In this document: positions 6,201 through 7,916 of the stretch, in pieces
Layout of the letters: every line of letters starts with the position of its first letter
How positions within the stretch are numbered: position 1 is the first letter of the stretch
Assembly (NCBI GenBank): GCA_963532875.1
Contig: CAUSLO010000036.1
Span: forward strand, 1 to 7,916
DNA length: 7,916 nt
Direction of reading: 5' to 3'
Origin: CAUTUX01 sp963532875
GTDB taxonomy: Bacteria > Bacillota > Clostridia > Christensenellales > CAG-917
The notes under the pieces: generated by a model
The model's database searches: none
Told to the model about the DNA's origin: nothing
Seen by the model: the letters and a program-made list of their open reading frames with translations, nothing else
Position numbers and translations under genes: made by a program

Positions 6201-7730
6201 ATATTTAAGATCTGTAGCGTCAATTTCAAATATATATTCTTTCCAAGCACCATTAGAAGCACCATCTACAGCATATGGTCTTCTGTCAGAATCTAACTTT
6301 CCTGCCTCATGAGTATCAAACCTTACGGTATTCTTTGAAATCCCTTCAATTGTTATATCGTTAGTGTTTTCCCCTCTTAACGTTAGCGTTACACCACCAC
6401 CGTTAATGTTGTATGTATATAGCCAAGTTGAAATTCTATATTTTTTACCAGGTTCAATTGTTATTTTTGACTTTGATTGTAACTCACTAGCAGACATCAT
6501 GCTTTGAGAGAGTAGATATACATTGCTTGTTGCAGTAGCATTACCGTGTGGTTTTTTAACTTCATCAAAAGTAGCGTCTAATCTTGATTTGATTGCCGAA
6601 TTTTCCTTGATAGTATTTGAACTTCCAGAAGAGACGTTAAAGTCATTTCCGAAGTTAGTCCAACGTTGATCAAATTTATCTGCTTTAATAACACCGTGTT
6701 TAGCAGAAACATCAGGTGGGTTAGGGTCGTCCTTATCCGTTCCTCTTTTTACTTGGTAATACTCTGGAGCAGAACCAGAACCGATATATGCTGAATCATA
6801 GTATTCAAAGTTTCTGTTATCTAAACGCATGTCTGCGAATTTTGCGAATTCCTTTTTATCTGGATCATTTGAAACAGTGTTGTATTCATTAATTGTTTCA
6901 TCAATTTTGTCTTTAGCAATTTTCTCAGCCTTGATGTTTCCGAAGAATGCATGACCAGTTGCTAAATATCCTTTTTTGAATGAATCTGGGCTATCTAAAT
7001 TTCCAAGAGTCATTTCTAAAGTTAGATTTGTTTTTCTATGTGGTGCTTGAATGTAGAAGGTATAAGTCTTCCATTCCCCATTGGTATTGATGTGTTTAAA
7101 TTTTTGAGTTGTTCCAGAAGTTAAAGACAACCATGCACCTGGTTTCTTTACCTTCTCATCGTAGTAGTCTTGTTTTTCTTCCATACCTTCAAGGTTGTAT
7201 GTCATAACGTCAATTGAGACCTTGTATAAGAAACCAGGAGTTAAATCAAAAGAGTTTGTTAGTGCATGTGCAGAAGCACCTTTATGTGACTCTTGAGACG
7301 AATCTTTAGGGTTGTATATCATTGCAAGTTTCTTAGGTTTATTAGGTACTGCTTTAATTTTGTTATACAAATCTGATTTGCTTCCGTCTGCATCATCCCA
7401 TGATTTTGAATGTTTGTCATAGTTCTCTTGATCTGTGTAAATTCCGCCAGCCTTAATCTTGCTAGAGTTCTTTGAGAAGATTGATTTGTTTGACCATTTT
7501 GTCATTGAAGCAGGATACTCACCTTTGGCGTCATCTGTTACGTTAAAGTCAGAGTTTGGGATTATCAAATCCTTCGTAAGTTCCTTTGCTGCAGGTTTAG
7601 TTTGCTCTGTGGTTTGTTTGTTGTTATTCTTTTTCTTAGTACAAGCGACAAGCAAAACAGAGGTCATTACGACCAAACAAAAAACGGTTATAAAAAGTCT
7701 AAAAATTTTTTTCAGCGATACCTTTTTCAT
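3273..7730 (-). CDS. Giant surface lipoprotein with five CBM-like jelly-roll modules and a C-terminal membrane anchor, 1485 aa
   Basis: The N-terminus is a lipoprotein signal peptide: basic MKKVSLKKIFR, a hydrophobic core, and the lipobox LVAC with the lipidated cysteine at residue 30, then a K/N/Q/T-rich tether (31-50). The ectodomain holds five divergent copies of a module, at about 59-271, 305-569, 614-818, 847-1082 and 1104-1371. Each opens with an N-x-(N/D)-F-type motif and a P-x-x-W (Y in copy 2). Each then has a strand like L-x-P-x-x-x-Y-K-x-S, a W/Y-x-x-Y-x-F-Y-I strand, an L-x-x-x-L-G strand, and a G-x-x-F-F-type closing strand. This layout resembles CBM4/9-type carbohydrate-binding jelly-rolls, so glycan or cell-wall binding is inferred. 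No catalytic domain is visible. Residues 1420-1441 (WWMIPTIILGILIIAVIIVF...) are a membrane segment, followed by KRFRKKQGK and a 40-residue acidic cytoplasmic tail. The start is the ATG at 7730, which has a binding site, not the one at 7745. I see only one cysteine after the lipobox. Confidence 0.85.
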   Translation of the reverse strand: MKKVSLKKIFRLFITVFCLVVMTSVLLVACTKKKNNNKQTTEQTKPAAKELTKDLIIPNSDFNVTDDAKGEYPASMTKWSNKSIFSKNSSKIKAGGIYTDQENYDKHSKSWDDADGSKSDLYNKIKAVPNKPKKLAMIYNPKDSSQESHKGASAHALTNSFDLTPGFLYKVSIDVMTYNLEGMEEKQDYYDEKVKKPGAWLSLTSGTTQKFKHINTNGEWKTYTFYIQAPHRKTNLTLEMTLGNLDSPDSFKKGYLATGHAFFGNIKAEKIAKDKIDETINEYNTVSNDPDKKEFAKFADMRLDNRNFEYYDSAYIGSGSAPEYYQVKRGTDKDDPNPPDVSAKHGVIKADKFDQRWTNFGNDFNVSSGSSNTIKENSAIKSRLDATFDEVKKPHGNATATSNVYLLSQSMMSASELQSKSKITIEPGKKYRISTWLYTYNINGGGVTLTLRGENTNDITIEGISKNTVRFDTHEAGKLDSDRRPYAVDGASNGAWKEYIFEIDATDLKYAREYIFSLALGTGGPKANNKLTYPSFSSDGKVTTKEMYNGNGTFSSGYVFANSLKFETFTEALSGAETHLNYTTGKYAVDGESSNKICVKLHSDAPNTAPNGTNDFNHVTPNELSDGTDGMPHKWQLKEVKGDYYISKDWAKAGAVDLTNLDDKVKKQIGEENAEKMKKQTAPTNKPVMMMSVKDYPAGVFAETKDGFDIEPYSITKVSFYAHTSLTDNFYKAGFARFYTKDDKDKKQELINFSDIKTKGKNEYYNEWEEFTFYIKNSTGKKQTVFMSVSLGKSEQRYKPEDAALGTMFFTEPTFEEITDKTYTSVSGSNNAKKYEIREKITEVVANHNFDNLDMSQLNGNVDSNGKLQHAPVAPDSWEGSNKTFKDPDFVNGVVEFERGADSYANSDPEIKEYVRGSHINTIFGTDANKFDEIFGPKTDGYIENQENRGYYGPRMLAMGSKNPAKKFSYGYTSKKFKLESNKFYKISVYARSIDEANFTLSLIGSGISSVNNSKKVITQVGSSEMQRYDFYIRTGIDSTTVQLNYWFGYNKNKYTASNPDLKGISHESNGYALFSAVMVDSTLTEEEFNNATETERVAKLEANHSTFDITSLDADKRTKLTTPEAWSPTYKNSNLSTSGLLASDETTLPKKEDDVNTEDIDESKYLSAFGNEKYTDEKFKPEFAEVERVKWLDKDNNIKDPEYDGLSDDQIAEKLRKKRFKEYIEKHWLEATKENLDAAGNNSSYALYNKEDATSILKKNSVTLKANKTYKFTVKLKTKLIREAGLTDEDFKEKGAFLKMKFNEHNAPVEFRSIKKDEYTEYTYYIKTPSSDVSTTFTASLGREGADAADEAQYKTAGWLHLVSAGFNEVDPSEFKTNADTEFVKYVSLGDAPKSGNKDKADNIKKEEKSASFNTEALWWMIPTIILGILIIAVIIVFIYKRFRKKQGKLLIEYLRETEDASDSALEQKHEIYTQDDSEPPKGE
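3408..3473 (-). other. C-terminal transmembrane anchor and stop-transfer of the lipoprotein
   Basis: This stretch encodes residues 1420-1441, a continuous hydrophobic run opening with two tryptophans and ending in IVFIY, followed directly by KRFRKK. By the positive-inside rule the ectodomain is outside and the tail (about 44 residues ending DDSEPPKGE) is in the cytoplasm. That topology agrees with the N-terminal lipid anchor on the outer face. No LPXTG-type sorting motif precedes it. Confidence 0.85.
3618..4421 (-). other. CBM-like module 5 of the lipoprotein
   Basis: Residues 1104-1371 run from N-H-S-T-F through TPEAWSPT (1123-1130), VTLKANKTYKFTVKLKT (1263-1279), EYTEYTYYIKT (1319-1329) and TTFTASLGREG (1336-1346) to AGWLHLVSAGFNEV (1358-1371). 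A long charged insertion rich in D, E and K (about 1150-1240) separates the opening motif from the core strands, making this the longest module together with module 2. Confidence 0.6.
4485..5192 (-). other. CBM-like module 4 of the lipoprotein
   Basis: Residues 847-1082: NHNF at the start, APDSW (874-878), FKLESNKFYKISVYARS (977-993), MQRYDFYIRT (1026-1035), VQLNYWFGYNKN (1042-1053) and NGYALFSAVMVDS (1070-1082). The L-G of the fourth strand is replaced by WFG, the main departure from the other copies. Confidence 0.6.
5277..5891 (-). other. CBM-like module 3 of the lipoprotein
   Basis: Residues 614-818: NDFNHV at the start, MPHKWQL (631-637), FDIEPYSITKVSFYAHT (708-724), EWEEFTFYI (767-775), VFMSVSLGKSE (785-795) and GTMFFTEPTFEEI (806-818). 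A region just before it (about 577-610) carries the only cysteine I see in the ectodomain (KICVKLH). Confidence 0.6.
6024..6818 (-). other. CBM-like module 2 of the lipoprotein
   Basis: Residues 305-569: NRNFEYY at the start, APEYYQV where the other copies have P-x-x-W, ITIEPGKKYRISTWLY (423-438), GAWKEYIFEI (494-503), YIFSLALGTGG (514-524) and SGYVFANSLKFETF (556-569). A second tryptophan motif, FDQRWTNF, lies at 353-360. Confidence 0.6.
6918..7556 (-). other. CBM-like module 1 of the lipoprotein
   Basis: Residues 59-271: NSDFNV at the start, PASMTKW near 73-79, FDLTPGFLYKVSIDV (161-175), EWKTYTFYI (219-227), LTLEMTLGN (236-244) and GHAFFGNIKAEKI (259-271). This copy shows the shared strand pattern most clearly and closest to the textbook CBM4/9 layout. 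Confidence 0.65.
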
Positions 7731-7740
7731 AGCACTCCTA
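7731..7740 (-). promoter_or_regulatory. Ribosome binding site deciding the lipoprotein start at 7730
   Basis: On the minus strand TAGGAG lies four bases before ATG at 7730. The longer in-frame start at 7745 would add only MYRSA, has no binding site of its own, and would swallow this one inside the coding region. The DNA further upstream is too AT-rich to choose a promoter: TTGTGA on the minus strand is a possible -35 but has no clear -10 partner. Confidence 0.7.
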
Positions 7741-7811
7741 TACATGTATATAAATATATATTTAAAAGAATATCACAATAAAACGAAAAAAAAAATAAAT
7801 TGATCATAACC

Positions 7812-7825
7812 CCCCAAAATTGGGG
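7812..7825. repeat. Short inverted repeat CCCCAA-AA-TTGGGG upstream of the lipoprotein gene
   Basis: Six-base arms at 7812-7817 and 7820-7825 are perfect complements around two bases, a GC-rich island in otherwise very AT-rich DNA about 85-95 bp upstream of the lipoprotein start. The run of A after it on the plus strand means neither strand has a T-tract in terminator position. A two-base loop is too tight for a hairpin, so a protein-binding dyad is the better reading if it has a function. Confidence 0.4.
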
Positions 7826-7861
7826 CAAAAAAAGAAGGTTAATTTTTTAATTTTCATATTG

Positions 7862-7916
7862 ACCCATCTTTGACACTTGCGTAAAATTACATTAAAGAAA
7901 TTTAACCCAAAACACA
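7862..7916. repeat. Right copy of the 55-bp terminal inverted repeat
   Basis: This is the exact reverse complement of 1-55. Unique sequence resumes at 7861 going left. The ACCCATC end of the repeat faces into the window here as it does on the left, so if these are IS termini, two IS copies in opposite orientations flank the window with their bodies outside it. Confidence 0.9.

Noticed and set aside
7731..7745. Start at 7745 for the lipoprotein
   Set aside because: It adds five residues, has no binding site, and hides the AGGAG that serves the ATG at 7730.
7459..7803. Plus-strand 114-aa open frame opposite the lipoprotein signal peptide
   Set aside because: Its hydrophobic stretch comes from the complement of the Lys-rich and hydrophobic signal peptide codons; it runs against a clear gene.
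7812..7825. CCCCAA/TTGGGG as a telomere-like repeat or a terminator
   Set aside because: It is a single copy, so not telomeric, and it lacks a T-tract after either strand's stem and has a two-base loop.
1..7916. Linear plasmid or phage with terminal inverted repeats
   Set aside because: There are no replication, terminal-protein, telomere-resolvase or structural genes; the content is ordinary chromosomal genes, and the repeat length is a common assembly k-mer.

Overview
The window looks like a chromosomal fragment from an AT-rich, low-GC Gram-positive bacterium of the Firmicutes/Clostridia type, perhaps a gut lineage. The evidence is the A/T-rich codon use, strong AGGAG/AGGGGTGA ribosome binding sites, a YitT-family membrane protein, a lipoprotein with a Gram-positive style positive-inside C-terminal tail, and the standard genetic code (Trp is TGG and TGA is not read through). 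I cannot name the species.

Layout: an exact 55-bp inverted repeat forms both extreme ends (1-55 and 7862-7916). From the left there follows about 200 bp of AT-rich non-coding DNA with short repeated motifs and a candidate extended -10 promoter. Next is a tRNA-Gln(CTG) gene on the minus strand (264-337) with a good promoter. Two tightly packed plus-strand genes follow: an unrecognised helical 242-aa protein (391-1119) and, 1 nt later, a YitT-family membrane protein (1121-2092). Two minus-strand genes fill the rest: a DUF2804-family protein (2101-3147), and after a strong UUCG-loop terminator (3237-3263) a giant surface lipoprotein (3273-7730, 1485 aa). The lipoprotein has five divergent carbohydrate-binding-module-like repeats, an N-terminal lipobox and a C-terminal transmembrane anchor.

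The 242-aa gene and yitT almost certainly form one transcript. The DUF2804 gene and the lipoprotein gene point the same way, but a terminator lies between them and DUF2804 has its own promoter candidate, so they look like separate units. The plus-strand pair converges on DUF2804 with only 8 bp between stop codons and no terminator there.

I see no defence system, CRISPR array, recombinase or complete mobile element. The most notable items are the five-module, double-anchored lipoprotein and the terminal inverted repeats. The repeats are best read as the outer ends of two insertion-sequence copies at which the assembly stopped, not as a linear replicon.
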